From positions 4,631,698 to 4,695,697 of the forward strand of contig NC_133939.1 of NCBI RefSeq assembly GCF_031877795.1: a stretch of DNA of 64,000 nucleotides. The letters are read 5' to 3'. Below, one piece after another: positions 1 to 63,560 of the stretch (positions are counted from its first letter, which is position 1; each line of letters opens with the position of its first letter). Below the pieces are notes generated by a model. It had not been told where the DNA came from and made no database searches. It worked only from the letters and a program-made list of their open reading frames with translations. The translations under genes were made by a program, and so were the position numbers. This DNA is from Strix aluco. Lineage: Eukaryota > Chordata > Aves > Strigiformes > Strigidae.

Positions 1-154
1 CACCCCTTTCATGCCGCTCCTGATTTTGCAGGTGTCCATCATTCTACCTCAGCTGTCCCTTTTCCAGGCTGAGGACTATTCATTTGCTTCTTATCTAGAA
101 GTCACTTCATACACTCAAGTCAACTCAATTCTTTTCTCTATCTGTCTTTCTGGG

Positions 155-176
155 TGTATATATATATGTATATACA
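155..176. repeat. TA/TG-rich microsatellite
   Basis: Short imperfect run of alternating TA and TG dinucleotides, directly visible. Confidence 0.6.
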
Positions 177-357
177 CTAGAGAATATATAAATCATATAT
201 GCATATCTCATTTTCAAGAGTGGGGCACAAAGTGCGATGGAAGAGCGGAACTGCGTGCAGTATTAGAGATGCAGATCTGTTCTGTGGCATAATGTTTTCT
301 GTTTTGTTCTCTTTTGTAATAATTACTAGTATTCAGTTTGCTTTTTGACTGCTACTT

Positions 358-726
358 GTTTAGTCTGGAGAAGAGGAGGCTGAGGGGAGACCTCATGGCC
401 CTCTACAACTCCCTGAAAGGAGGGTGCAGAGAGGGGGGATGAGTCTCTTGAGCCAAGGAACCAGCGCCAGGACAAGAGGGAATGGCCTCAAGCTGCGCCA
501 GGGCAGGGTCAGACTGGCTCTTAGGAAGGATTTCTTTGCAGAAGGGGTTGTTGGGCGTTGGAATGGGCTGCCCAGGGCAGGGGGGGAGTCCCCATCCCTG
601 GAGGGGTTGAAGAGTAGAGTTGACCCAGCGCTGAGGGATCTGGTGGAGTTGGGAACGGTCAGTGTGAGGTTCATGGCTGGACTAGAAGATCTTCAAGGTC
701 TTTTCCAACATAGATGATTCTGTGAA
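358..726 (+). mobile_element. CR1 LINE 3' fragment
   Basis: A 5'-truncated CR1 retroposon in plus orientation. It opens with the CR1 phrase CTGGAGAAGAGGAGGCTGAG. It then runs through the GCCCAGGGCAGGGGGGGAGT and CATCCCTGGAGGGGTTGAA stretches and the GGCTGGACTAGAAGATCTTC stretch, and ends in TGATTCTGTGA, the typical CR1 terminal octamer region. The 93-97 residue open frames inside it (both strands) are retroposon-derived and not host genes. It is fairly well preserved. No clear target-site duplication was seen, as usual for CR1. Confidence 0.9.
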
Positions 727-2554
727 GACTGAATTGATGTTTTTCAGAGATATTGCGAACTTGTTCCTTTTGGTAACAGACAGTTCAAGGGTCCAACATG
801 TATGTATTCTTGGGATTGTTTTACCCCAGTGCATCTCTTGGCATCTACCTGAATTTCAACTCTCTTCGCTCTGTGAGGTCCTTCAGTGATTCTTCAGTCA
901 AGGATCATAACTCTTGTTAACCAGATCACTTGGTCTCAGCAGGAACTTACACCCTACTAAGTCCCTTTTCCAGATCTTTCACAGTTGTGAGGAACAGAAT
1001 AGGTCCCAACTCAAAGAACAGAAGATGTCCCAGCTCAAGAGTTCATGGGACTTGCTGGTAAAATTGTTTCACTGTGAAAAATTTACTTTTCACTCTTTAC
1101 TTCCTAAACAACTGTTCATTCACGACAGGACTTTCCTTTTAATCTAATGGCAACTTAGTTTCAAGAGCTTCTAATAAGGAACATTCTCAGAGGCCTCTGG
1201 AAATCCGAGTAATTACATGAACTGAGTCTCCTGTGCGTATGTTTGACTTCATTAAATAAAGGCACTAGATCTTCATGGCATGAATTTCTGTACAAAACCT
1301 GTGTCAACTCTTCCCCAATATGTCCTATTTATTTAGATGTTCACTAATACTGGTTTTTGGTTGGGTGTGAGTTTTGGGTTTTTTTTGGTTTGTTTGGTTT
1401 TTTGTGGGTTTTTTGTTTTTTTTTTTTTTTTTCTATTTTGCTTTGTAATTCATATTGGATTTACAGGTTTATAGTTTTCTTAAATCCCATACTGCCTGCC
1501 TTAAAAACTGGCATTGCAATAGCCACCTGTCATGAGTTTTAAGCAAGAGACTTGATATTTAGGCTAGTTCATCTCTGAATTATCTTATAACACTGAGGTG
1601 AAAACAGCTTGGTCTTGGAGACTTGTTAGTATTAGTGTTAATGCTTTGTTCTATAACTTAATCTTCTACTCTTCAGGGTGAAACAGAACCTCCAATGTAT
1701 CCCTTCATCAAATAAAAAACCAGGGGGTTTTGGCACAGAAATCTTCTCAAGTTCCTTTGCACTAAAATCAGATGTAAAACAAAACAATTTTTTTTCCTGC
1801 TATGGTTGTATAGTCTCAGAGTAATCCTTTAATCTTGATTTGTCTCATTGCCAGATTCTCTGGCATGCTTCCTTTTCCTCATGTATTTGAAAAAGCATTT
1901 ACTAGTTTTCATACTTCTAGCAAGTTGTTCCTAAAAGTATTTTTTGGACTCTTCACTCTGTTTTTCACATGTGACCTGCAACAGTTTACAATTCTGTTTT
2001 CCCCTATACTTCTATGTTGGGCAGAACTTCAACTATCTGAAGAATGCCTTCTTGCTTCTAGTAACTCCCATTGCCATGCTGTTGAGGCGTGCCAAATTTC
2101 TCTTCCAGGATGGGGTCTTTTTGAAACCTCTCTGTTCCCAGAACGCAGACTTCTAACCTTTTTTTGCATGTGACCCATGTTCTGAATGGTCATTAAAATT
2201 TCTAAAGTCGCAGAATTGCTTTTCACATTGATTAAGTATCATTCAGGCTGGCTACAATAGCTTCTTCATTAAAAATAAATCTGCAGCATACAAGTATTTC
2301 CCACTGAGGACAGTGGAGGCTTTTGCTTCAAACATCTCCTGTTGCCTGTTTCCTGCTTGGACTATTTCATGGTCAGTGAGAACCTCCACTTCCTGGTTTT
2401 TGACGGACCCTGACTGGGGAGTGTCAAGTGCCTATTTAGCCACTGCAGAGGAGCAGCTATCTTGCAGATAAGCAGGAATGCAGCTAACGTCTGGCACTTA
2501 CTCTGGCTGGGGGCTGAAACAGTCTCATGCTGGGTAGGGTGTGGGCTGAGGTAT

Positions 2555-3575
2555 GCAATGTCTTCCTTGTCTTGGTCTTCACTGACAAGATCTCCCCAGG
2601 CCTGTGTGCCTACAAGCAGGGTTCAAGGAGAGGGACTACCAGTAGTGGAGGATGATTGCATCAGCAGTTACTGAGAAAGTTTGACATGTACAGTCTGGGC
2701 GACCAGACAGGATGACCTAAGTATGCTGAGAGAGCTGGCAGGTGTCATAGCGAGGCTACTATCATCTCTGAAAGCTCCTGGAGGTCAGGGGAGATCCCCA
2801 ATGACTGGGGAAAGGCTGGGGTTACACAGAAAGAGTGGGGAGCATGACCTGGGGGACTGTAAGGCAGTCAGCCTCAATTTGGTCTCTGAGGAAAACCATG
2901 AAGCAAGTCTTCTTGGATGCCTTTTCTGGGCACATGAAAAAGGTGATTGGGAATAACCAGCATAGATTAACCAAGGGTAAATCGCATGTGCCCAACCTCA
3001 GTACCTTCTAGTGATGAGATGACTAGTTCTGTGGAGGAGGGAAGAGCAGTGGATGTCATCTGCCTTGAATTGGGCAAAGTTATTGACAGGATCTCTTACC
3101 GTACAGCTGTATCCAGGTTGGGACATCACGGTGAGGAGGGACAGCATGATGGTGAGGGGCTGTAGCACTTGCCCCAGGAGGAGAGGTTGAGGGTCTGGCC
3201 TTTGTTAGCCTGGAGAAGAGAAGACTTTGGGGACACCTCTAATAGCTGCTTTCCGGTACTAAAGAGCCTGTGTCTGTCGCCTCACTAACCTCTCTTCATT
3301 GAAGTGCATAGTCAGAAGACGAGAGGCAGTTGTCCTAAACTGAAACAGGGCAGGATGCTTCTTAATAGAAGGGGTAGGAGGTGAATTTGTTTCCCCATGA
3401 GGCCAGTCAAGCACTGAAACAGTGACTGGAGAAGGTGTGCCAGCCTCTGTCCTTGCAGACTTTTTAAGATCCAACTGACAAAGCCCTGGGAAAACTGGTG
3501 TGAATTCAGCGTTGACTCTGAGTAGGAGGCTGGACTGGAGCCTGAGAGCCCTTCCAAACTGAGTTATTATAGGAC
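2555..3575 (+). mobile_element. Degenerate, internally deleted CR1 LINE
   Basis: The left part (about 2555-3110) matches the CR1 ORF2 endonuclease/reverse-transcriptase interval. It holds the region corresponding to the RT phrase 'TNLI-FYDEMT-SVDEGRAVDV-YLDF-KAFDT', here with substitutions and frame breaks. After about 3140 the sequence jumps to the CR1 3' region (GCCTGGAGAAGAGAAGACTT and later AGTAGGAGGCTGGACTGGAG). It ends near TTATTATAGG, a decayed tail. More than a kilobase of the usual element appears to be missing at the jump. The copy is old and non-functional. Confidence 0.75.
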
Positions 3576-4393
3576 AGCTTGTGTATGCGATGTAATCCAA
3601 GAACTTCCATCCTTGAATATTCTTCTTCAGATTTACCCTTGTGATATCTACAGGGCCATGCTCATGTCTTTCTTTGTTCTTAGCATATGGACACATATGG
3701 CAATGTTTACCTAGCGCTACTGCAGTTCTTTTCAACCAACCCGTTATTTCTTGGTGGTCAGCATCCGAGACGGACTACAGGGGTAACAAATGATCTGGTA
3801 TACAGATGGTTTGCCAACCAGAGAACTGCCTGGGAACTGATGACATCCCATCCGTCTCTGGATTGCAGACACGCTGCGGGTAGGTCACTTGGTCAGTGCC
3901 CAAACACCCCAACATCCACTCCCTTTTTATGGGGTCGTTATTTTCTTCATCCTTACGAAGGTGTGCTGTGACAAGAGCCAGGTTGTCGGTTAATACCAGC
4001 AGGTAGGGAACCGGTGCCTGTGTATCACAAGGAGAGCGTTTTCATAGCAAACCCTTCCTAGCGCTCAGCAGAAAGAGAGGGCTGATCTTGAGAGTTCAAT
4101 CTTTTGCTCGCCGTCTCCGCGCCTGAAACACACACTTCCCAAAGCCCAGGCGGCTTTTCCCAAGCCCAGACAGGATTCCTCACACCGCGGGACACGGAGG
4201 CGGCGAAGAGGCGATGCGTCTTCCCGCTGGTCTCCGGGAGGGCTGCCCCCTGCAAAGGCAAAGGCGGCACGGCCGGGCTGAGGGCCTGCGCGGGGCAGCG
4301 GCCGCCCCGGGGCCTCACACCCGCGTGAGCCCCGGCCGCGGTCCCGCCCGCAGCCGAGCGGGGCCGCGGCTGAGGGGCGGCGGGACGGGCCCG

Positions 4394-4405
4394 CGCGCAC
4401 GCGCC
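4394..4405 (+). promoter_or_regulatory. NRF-1-like site
   Basis: CGCGCACGCGCC fits the NRF-1 consensus YGCGCAYGCGCR at all but the last base. It sits 24-35 bp before the PCCB start codon. NRF-1 is known to drive many nuclear genes for mitochondrial proteins, which suits PCCB. Binding here is inferred. Confidence 0.5.
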
Positions 4406-4428
4406 GTTGCCGCCGGCTGGCTCGCGAC

Positions 4429-31104
<26,676 letters not shown>

Positions 31105-31258
31105 GGGTCAGGTGGGGCCTGGCCGTGCTGGAAGACTTGGCGGTATTCTGAACACAAATACTCTCTGTTTAAGTGGCAGTCCACTTTGCAATGGAAATAC
31201 TTCTTTTCATTTTGATTTGGCTAATGAGCATTAATAAATCATAGTACGTATCTCATTT
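31105..31258 (+). other. PCCB: PCCB 3' UTR
   Basis: A short 3' UTR of about 150 nt follows the stop. It ends at an approximate cleavage site 15-25 nt beyond the poly(A) signal. A GT-rich downstream stretch (TTTGGGGTTTTATTGGTTC) follows, as expected for 3' end formation. The exact cleavage site is inferred. Confidence 0.7.
31233..31238 (+). terminator. PCCB: PCCB polyadenylation signal AATAAA
   Basis: Canonical AATAAA 129 nt after the stop codon, with GT-rich sequence downstream. Confidence 0.85.
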
Positions 31259-31259
31259 A

Positions 31260-33829
31260 ATTTGGGGTTTTATTGGTTCATCTGTATAAACCTTTTCTGG
31301 TGGGTTCAGGATCAGTGCAACCTGCAGTGCCCGCTGCAGGGAGCTGTTATGGATTGCTCAAGGTCAAATGCTCCCTTGGCTACTTCACTCTGTGGGCCCT
31401 GGAGGAGGGGGTCAGACAGGCAGAGCTGCAGCTGCTGAGAAGTCAGACCCCTGGGGAGTTCAAGTCTAGCCCTGGGTCCACCTTTGGAGTCGGAGTCTGA
31501 CTCTACTTCCCGCACCGCAGCCTCCCAGAGAGAAAAATCCTGAGCTTGGATTTCAGTGCTCTGGAATCCCGGCTTTGCCGATCTCAGACTAAGCTGTTCT
31601 GTTCTTCTGCTAGACGAGGAAGTGAGTTGTAACTTCTGGGTGCTGGCTGCAGCCACGTGGAGTCTCAGGTTGGCACCAGTGACCTGCAGGCTGTGGGCAC
31701 AGCAGGGGTAGGGAAGATGGAGCCTCCCTCCTCTTGAAGGACAATGCGCCCAAACTGGGAAAAGGGGCAGTTCTGGGGGGACATAAAAATTCTTCTCTCT
31801 GTGTGTGGGGGGGCTTTTCTCTCTCAGTGGAGGGTTGAAATAGAGACCTCAGAGGCCCCTTCCAGCCTAATTTTTTCTACGCTTATTTGCCAGACTTGCC
31901 TGGAACCACTGCAGTAGATGTTACTGCTGACCAGCCCTGGGCCCTGTGCTCGCTCTGCTCATTAGAAGCTGCATTTTAACTACAGCCCCCAAAGGTAGTG
32001 AGTAATGGCTACCGTCACGTTTAGCACCACTGCAAACAGCTGCCAAGCATGTGACGTCCTGTAATGACCTGTCTGCTGTAAGTAACCTCAGTAATTGATG
32101 GCACTATATAGTAAGACAGAGAACTACTGTACCTGCACACTGCAGCTGCTGCTGTTCACTCCCCAAGCACGTGCCTGAAGTGGAAGACAGACTGGATGAC
32201 GACTTTCCAGGCAGCATCTCTCCCCAGGTATCTGGGAATACTGGTGTCTCTTCCCAGTGCAGCCCTAGTGAGTACAGACCTGGAGCTCGGAGCCTGTACC
32301 TGGGAGGGGGAAAGGCAACAATTAAAAATCATCTGGAAACACAGTATGGAAGTAGCATTTCAAGTATGAGTCCCAGCTCCGCTGTTTTTTTAATAGCTAG
32401 AGGCAATGCATTCAGGTTACAGATACATTATCTACCCTGGCTGCAAACATTTTACTAGCTGCATGAAGGTACCTGGTTGTATCTCGGCAGAAGCACTTGC
32501 TGAGGTACCCGCTGCCTCAGGGAACAGGGCCAGCTGCAACAACAAGGGAAGGTAAACGGAAACATTAGGATGTTGGGGGTCTCTGCCATGAAGTCAGTTC
32601 TTAGTTAATTGCGAGAAAAGGTGTAGTCAGAGTTTGTAAGAGTTTGTAAAGACTAAGAGGATTTTTCAAAAGTAATTAGTAGCTGAGTGGCTGGTGGCTG
32701 TCCCAAGTTTAGAAGCAAAAGCTGTGTTAAGTGATATGCACAGTTTGTTCAGCCTGCCCAGAGTCAGGAGGAGACACTGAATGAGAAACCCAATCATTGT
32801 TGTCAAAAAGAAAAAAGTACAACCTTTCTTAATTGTTTCCTAACCTCATTAGATCTATGGACTTCATCCTCTCTTCTGTCCCTTGCCAGCACAAGAATTT
32901 GGCTTTTATATCCTCTCGATTTCCAAGCAGTCAGTTGCTGTACCAGCACAACACTTTGGAAACACACTGGAAAGTTGCTCTGGCCACACTACTCAAGATT
33001 CTTTTGAATTCCAGTCACCTGCAGAAACAACAGATATAAAATAAAACCCTTCCAACAGAGAGCAGCATGACAAGTAAGTTACTTACTGTGTTCCACAGCG
33101 CATCAGGAGTTGAGCATAACTTACAAGTGTTCGGGCTGTGTCTCAGGAGTAGTCCTAGAGTGCAGATCAGGCCTTGAATCCTATCCCTGTTCCCCACCTG
33201 CTGCATCTTGTTACTTTTTTTGACTCGGGAAGTGGGCCAGATGACAAATAAGTTTCTTTAGCACTACAGGGATGAAATCATTCATGGGTTGGACAAAAAT
33301 GGCATCTTTCTCTCTGAGACATGGGAATAACAAGAGGACATTTTGTTTCAGCAACCTGTAAAAACTTCATTGAGCCCAGCTGGTGGTTGGACCTTCCAAG
33401 CCTTTACCACTTCCATTTCTTCCTACGTGGTCCAGTTCACTTCAGACATACAGGGCAGGAGAGTGAAATTTTTCTCAAAATTTGTGACAGTTCAAACAAT
33501 TGTATGTTTTAACAATGCATCTCTCCCAACCTGTGTGATGACTTACCAGATTTACAGCAATCTCGTTATGAAACCCCCCAGATCAACCAAAAACCAAAAA
33601 ACACACCACAGTGGAAGTAAAAAACCAAACCAAAACAAAAACCTGACAGGATTTTGCTCTGCTCTGAGGCTAAACAGGTAAGGCAGCTGTATGGACTCTG
33701 GTGGTGAAGCCTGGACTATGTGAGAACTACCTTCCAGTACTTCCTCTGGCTACTAATAAATGGAATGACAAGATGTGATGGTCCAAACGAGCATTTAAAA
33801 GAAAGTTATAGTGAAGAGGGTGCTCATCA
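31260..33829. other. Intergenic gap between the convergent 3' ends of PCCB and STAG1
   Basis: About 2.6 kb with no recognised gene. The left third is G+C-richer; the rest is AT-rich with A-rich runs near 33570-33640. Further plus-strand AATAAA hexamers at 33040-33045 and 33755-33760 could serve as read-through poly(A) signals but have no gene evidence. A short CR1-like tail lies near 31815-31880. Confidence 0.7.
31815..31880 (+). mobile_element. Possible CR1 3' tail fragment
   Basis: GACCTCAGAGGCCCCTTCCA followed by GCCTAATTTTTTCTACG resembles the CR1 terminal phrase 'gacctcctgaggtcccttccaacctgaattattctatg'. It is short, so confidence is low. Confidence 0.35.
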
Positions 33830-33848
33830 TACTCATGATTTTGAATAG

Positions 33849-33854
33849 TTTATT
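33849..33854 (-). terminator. STAG1: STAG1 distal polyadenylation signal
   Basis: AATAAA on the minus strand (TTTATT on plus), the last such hexamer before the intergenic gap. It lies close after a predicted stem-loop. Confidence 0.65.
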
Positions 33855-34498
33855 AAATGAAAGGTGAAGCATCAGTTTTAAATTGTACAAAAGGAAAAAA
33901 AACCTCATATTGTAAATGTACAATTTACAGAATTACTAGCAAAACCAATCAAGGAGACACTCATAATACAAAAACCTATTGACTGCAAACTGAACTGGAA
34001 ACCCATTGCAGGTACCATGATAATAAATGTTTGTTATACAGTATTCTACAATGTTAAATTAGGAATCAGTTTTCCACACAGAGGACTGTGAAGCACAAGG
34101 TTTGTCTGAGACTATGACTCAAACCAGGCAGCATTTATTATGCTACTATGCTCACAGAATTATTGTGATGACAATTTAATGCAGCCATTCCTGCCCACCC
34201 CTTTTTCTTTTGGGGTGGACGGAAGAGGAAGGGAGGTAACGTTATTTTATAAAGTTCCAGCTACTTCTCGGGTTTTATATCTGAGGAATGGCTGAATTAC
34301 CTAGTCGAACATTTTTGGCAACCATGTCTGAGAACTGCACGTGTTGTAAGAAACAAACCTCAGCTGAGTGAAATGCTGGTTTGTTTTTAAAATTAGATTC
34401 TTTTCCCTCCCAGCAAGTAAGCACTGGGCATTAAATGTTGTTTTGTTTTTCAATAAGCTCGTAACAGAAAAAAGCTCCATGATTATTTTGCAGTTGCT

Positions 34499-34517
34499 AA
34501 AAAAAAAAAAAAAAAAA
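34499..34517. repeat. A19 homopolymer
   Basis: Uninterrupted run of 19 A on the plus strand, a U19 tract in the STAG1 3' UTR. Confidence 0.9.
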
Positions 34518-35801
34518 GCACCTCTAAAACTGCTGTGCTCCCAAGTGGGTCAATCTGCTTTGTATCTCAAATGCTAATATTAGAATGCAGAAAGGAAGAT
34601 TAACATTTTGGGGCTGATTCTTAGAGATACTAGAGTCAGTGCAAGTTGTGGATGGCCAGCACCTCTGATATCAGGCCAGTTTTAACTAAGTAGCAGCTAC
34701 TAGGCAGAGTCATAAAATCGAAGCATAATGAAATTCCAAATTATTGAAGACATTGAAAAATCTCTTATTACAATGAATTAGCTGAGAATGTTTTGGGTTT
34801 TTTGGTTTTTTTTGATGTTTTTACCTTTTTTGAAAAATCATATTTTTTTTTTCCAAAGAATTACTCTTAATATGCACAGTTAACACTGAAAATGTAGCTG
34901 TATTCCATTGTAAGCTTAAGAACTTCACCATCTAAGCACAAATTTCTATGCAGCACATACAGTACTTCTAACTGGCAAAATTAATTTACAAAAATAGCGC
35001 AAAAGGGTATTTACGGCATGGAAAGTAGACTTTTTTTATGGTACAGTTAAAATTGCTTTTAGTATGCTAAAGTGATTCCTTTCCCCCACCCTTGAATTAC
35101 TTTTTTTTAATAGGAAAGTTGCTGTTTATGTACCTTGGGTTGGCAGGGCTTGAAGTAGGTAGTAAAAACAGCAAAGTGATTACTTGAGAACCATTTGTGT
35201 GTTTTACTGAGAATACTTTATTTGCTGGTATAAGTTGCTAAAAATGCACAGAGCAAGTACCAATAGAAAATTTACTGTTTTTGTGTCCCCATGTGCTATA
35301 TAAAATGAATGTTACACAGCATCTGTTGGAAAAGTGGCTTCATGGACATCTCTTACTTTATGTCCCATTATAAATAAAAATAAATCTTCTCAAGAGTATA
35401 AAATCTGGGTTTATCATATCAGAATCTGAAATTTTTTGGCAGAGATGCACGTCATTAGAATTCTAACCTCTTCTATAAGAGTGTTCTTCTCAATGCCTAT
35501 GAGAGGATATACGCGTACCATAATGTTAATCAAATCCAGTGTGTTCAAAAACACTTTTCTGTAGCCAGAATGACCTGCTTATAGCATCGTTGCTAGTCAA
35601 TGGCTGATAGGCATAGGTTTAATAAAAATGGCTAGCTTTTAAAACATAAAAAGGCAAATGTTAAAACTGTTTTAAATTGTACAGCAGAAAAATAAAGTTA
35701 AAAAGTTCTGTTTTCAATCAATGTTGTTTTCAGAAAACATATGTAGAACAGTGTTTATTTCGACAGCTGTCTTAACAATTTAAAACTTCCTCCTCATCCA
35801 G

Positions 35802-35823
35802 AAAAAAAAAAAAAAAAAAAAAA
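35802..35823. repeat. A22 homopolymer
   Basis: Uninterrupted run of 22 A on the plus strand, a U22 tract in the STAG1 3' UTR about 270 nt after the stop codon. Confidence 0.9.
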
Positions 35824-36088
35824 TCTGTATTAGGACAGTCAAGAACAGGGATACAAATGATTTTTTAGGTCAGCCCTTCTGAGGTGACTGGATTGGCCAA
35901 CATTCCTTTGCGTCATTAAGAAGTTCCTCTTCTTTCTGTCACTACAAAAAGGGATTGACCTCAATCATTTGGTTAAAAATCAAACCGTATCACATCAAAA
36001 ATGTGGTTTTCATACAAGCTATCACAGTATATAGGCCTCTAGCTCTAAACAATAGAGTTCCAAATTTGTAAAATGTCTTCACCAGACT

Positions 36089-61452
<25,364 letters not shown>

Positions 61453-62599
61453 CTAGAATGAACATTAAAAAGGGATAATATATAAATATTAATCAAAGGT
61501 TGTTATGAAAAAGCAAAATAAAAAGATGGTGATAATTTCATACATTCAATCCTATACACTAGCCAAACAAAAAAGGCCGTGAAAAAATATGGTATCCATA
61601 GAGTAAAACAAGTCATTGATTTTCAGAGGAATGACCCAAAGTTTTCCTGTAATAAATAATAATAACTAAACAATAAATTCCTGAGTTAAATTGTCTGTAT
61701 TTTATATTGAATGTAAATTATAAATGATTCAGAACAAAAAGGTTAATGCATCAAGGCCAGCATACCTGGTGGTTTATAAAGAATTCTGTACTCAGATAAA
61801 TCAGCATGAATGAAAAAATTAAATACCAGCGTTTCAAGTTCAACAAAAACATTATCCTTACTGCCTGCAGACATTGGAATTTGTGAATGCAAATCACAGA
61901 AATCTGATGAGTTATGGAAAAAGGAGGGAGGTTTGTTGATCTAGAGAGAAAAGGATTTGTGGGTGGAAAAGATAAATGAATGACTGTTCTTGATCACCTG
62001 CATCTAGAGACAACTGATGTGTATTTTAAATGTGGGTACCAGAATGGCAGGTTCAAGAGGAAAGCTGCGTACTTTGACCTGGGGGAATTAACGGCTAACA
62101 AAATAAACTAGTTAAATCAAAACAAAACATAAGATACTGGAGCATAATCATAAGAATACAGCAAGTAGCCACGTGGAAACAGCAAATCCGTTACAGGAGA
62201 AAAAGAACAGTCCTATGTGAAAAGCCTCTGTCGTAACCAAATGTACTGACAACGTACGTGGCTGCCTGACACATACTTCAGTAGAGACTCTGTTTTACAG
62301 TAGTGATAAACCAAGAAGAAAACAAGAACCAGAAATCACCAGGACTTTGTGTTAGCAAAGGCACCTAGGACCAATGCTTGAAAGACCCTTCCCTCCCCAG
62401 TTTTCACCATCCCTGGTTTCACATGAAGAAGGGCTCACACCAGCCATTAATTCACCCTGAGCCTGCTGGCTGCCACTCCTGCAGACCTTCCTCCGTGACA
62501 CCTCTATCAGCTTTCAGATGAAGGCAGTGTGCCCTACACAACAACATCCAACCTACATCTACATAATGTACATGCAACATTTTCCTTGCTAAAAATTCC

Positions 62600-63560
62600 C
62601 ATTTTTAATTATGCTGGCTGTTCAGTCCATGTGTCTCATTTCTAGTTTTAGCTTTTCTTATTGCTTCCTATCATAAGATCTTGTTATTCTTTGTTTACTG
62701 AAAAGCCTTTTTGTGGCCCATATGTTCTTCCTGTACTGGTTTACAACAGAAGGCAGGTCTGCAAGCATGCCGAAGTATTCCTAAATCTCTGAACCTCTTA
62801 TAATTTTCAATAGAGTCAGTGTGATTTTAGGTCTATGAGCTACCTCACCTTCCTATTATAAATTTTTCTCTGATAATATAGCCAAGGATCCCTTGTACCA
62901 CCACATTAACATCATCTGTAAGACAGCTCTGCTCTGTTCAAATTCACAACTTTCCACTGATCAGCCCTCTTGTTCCCTGATATAAGCCTTCCATTTGGCA
63001 GCATTAAAATCTCTTTTTGTTTTTTTAACTGTATTTTGTTTACCAATTCATTTATATCATCCACATTTTAAATGCCTTCACTTTACCTTCCCCGATGATT
63101 GGTAAAAATTATCAGTTTTTAGCAGAGATCTCCTGGAATGCATCAGAAGCTATCCTGCTGTGTGATGATTCCCACTTACAACTCTTTTCTAATATAGCTT
63201 TGAGCTTTGAATATGAATTACATTAAATTCATATATTCAACCTGAAATGCAATGGGGTACTAATGTCTTACAGAAACTGGTATTTCAACTGGCTTCCTTA
63301 TCAGTCAAAAATGCAATCTTCTCAAGAGCAAATTTATTTGTTCCTTCCAGTCTTATCTCTTGGCCATGTTCGTTCCACCCTTCAGCCGTGTACTGACTGG
63401 GTTTTCTATCAGCCAGTCCAAGATTCTACCTAGGACTGATGTCAGGCTTATCAGTTCACTGTTTCATGATCATCCCATTTACACCTTTAAACACTAGGAT
63501 TACAATCACAGTAGTAACTTCCTACTTTCCATCACAATTATCTTTCACTTAGACGTTAAC
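62600..63560 (-). mobile_element. Possible very old LINE-derived segment
   Basis: Several phrases in order (CCAAGGATCCCTTGTACC, GGGTTTTCTATCAGCCAGTC, GATGTCAGGCTTATCAGTTC and AAACACTAGGATTACAATCA) are reminiscent of the reverse complement of amniote CR1/L3 ORF2. Matching is weak and the limits are uncertain. Confidence 0.25.

Larger units (their letters stand above)
1..4180. other. Intergenic region upstream of PCCB
   Basis: No convincing protein-coding gene is visible. Short open frames here lack family signatures, and several fall inside CR1 retroelements. The region holds a TA/TG microsatellite, two CR1 fragments, T-rich and GT-rich runs around 1370-1432, and otherwise AT-rich unique sequence. 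In human, MSL2 lies upstream of PCCB by my recollection, but no MSL2 exon is recognisable here. Confidence 0.7.
33830..36088 (-). other. STAG1: STAG1 3' UTR
   Basis: About 2.25 kb of AT-rich sequence follows the STAG1 stop (36089-36091) on the minus strand. It ends near a minus-strand AATAAA at 33849-33854. Earlier AATAAA hexamers for shorter UTRs lie at 35754-35759, 35217-35222 and 34134-34139. In the transcript it contains U-runs of 22 (35802-35823) and 19 (34499-34517) and a hairpin-forming segment at 33879-33929. The end point is inferred. Confidence 0.7.

Noticed and set aside
393-717. Open frames of 93-97 codons on both strands
   Set aside because: They lie wholly inside a CR1 3' fragment, so they are retroposon sequence and not host genes.
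61760-61865. Possible additional STAG1 exon ending at CACCAG|GTATGC on the minus strand
   Set aside because: The donor looks good and one frame is open for a short way. However, the translation does not match SA1 sequence expected before EDLLVL, and no clear acceptor in phase was found.
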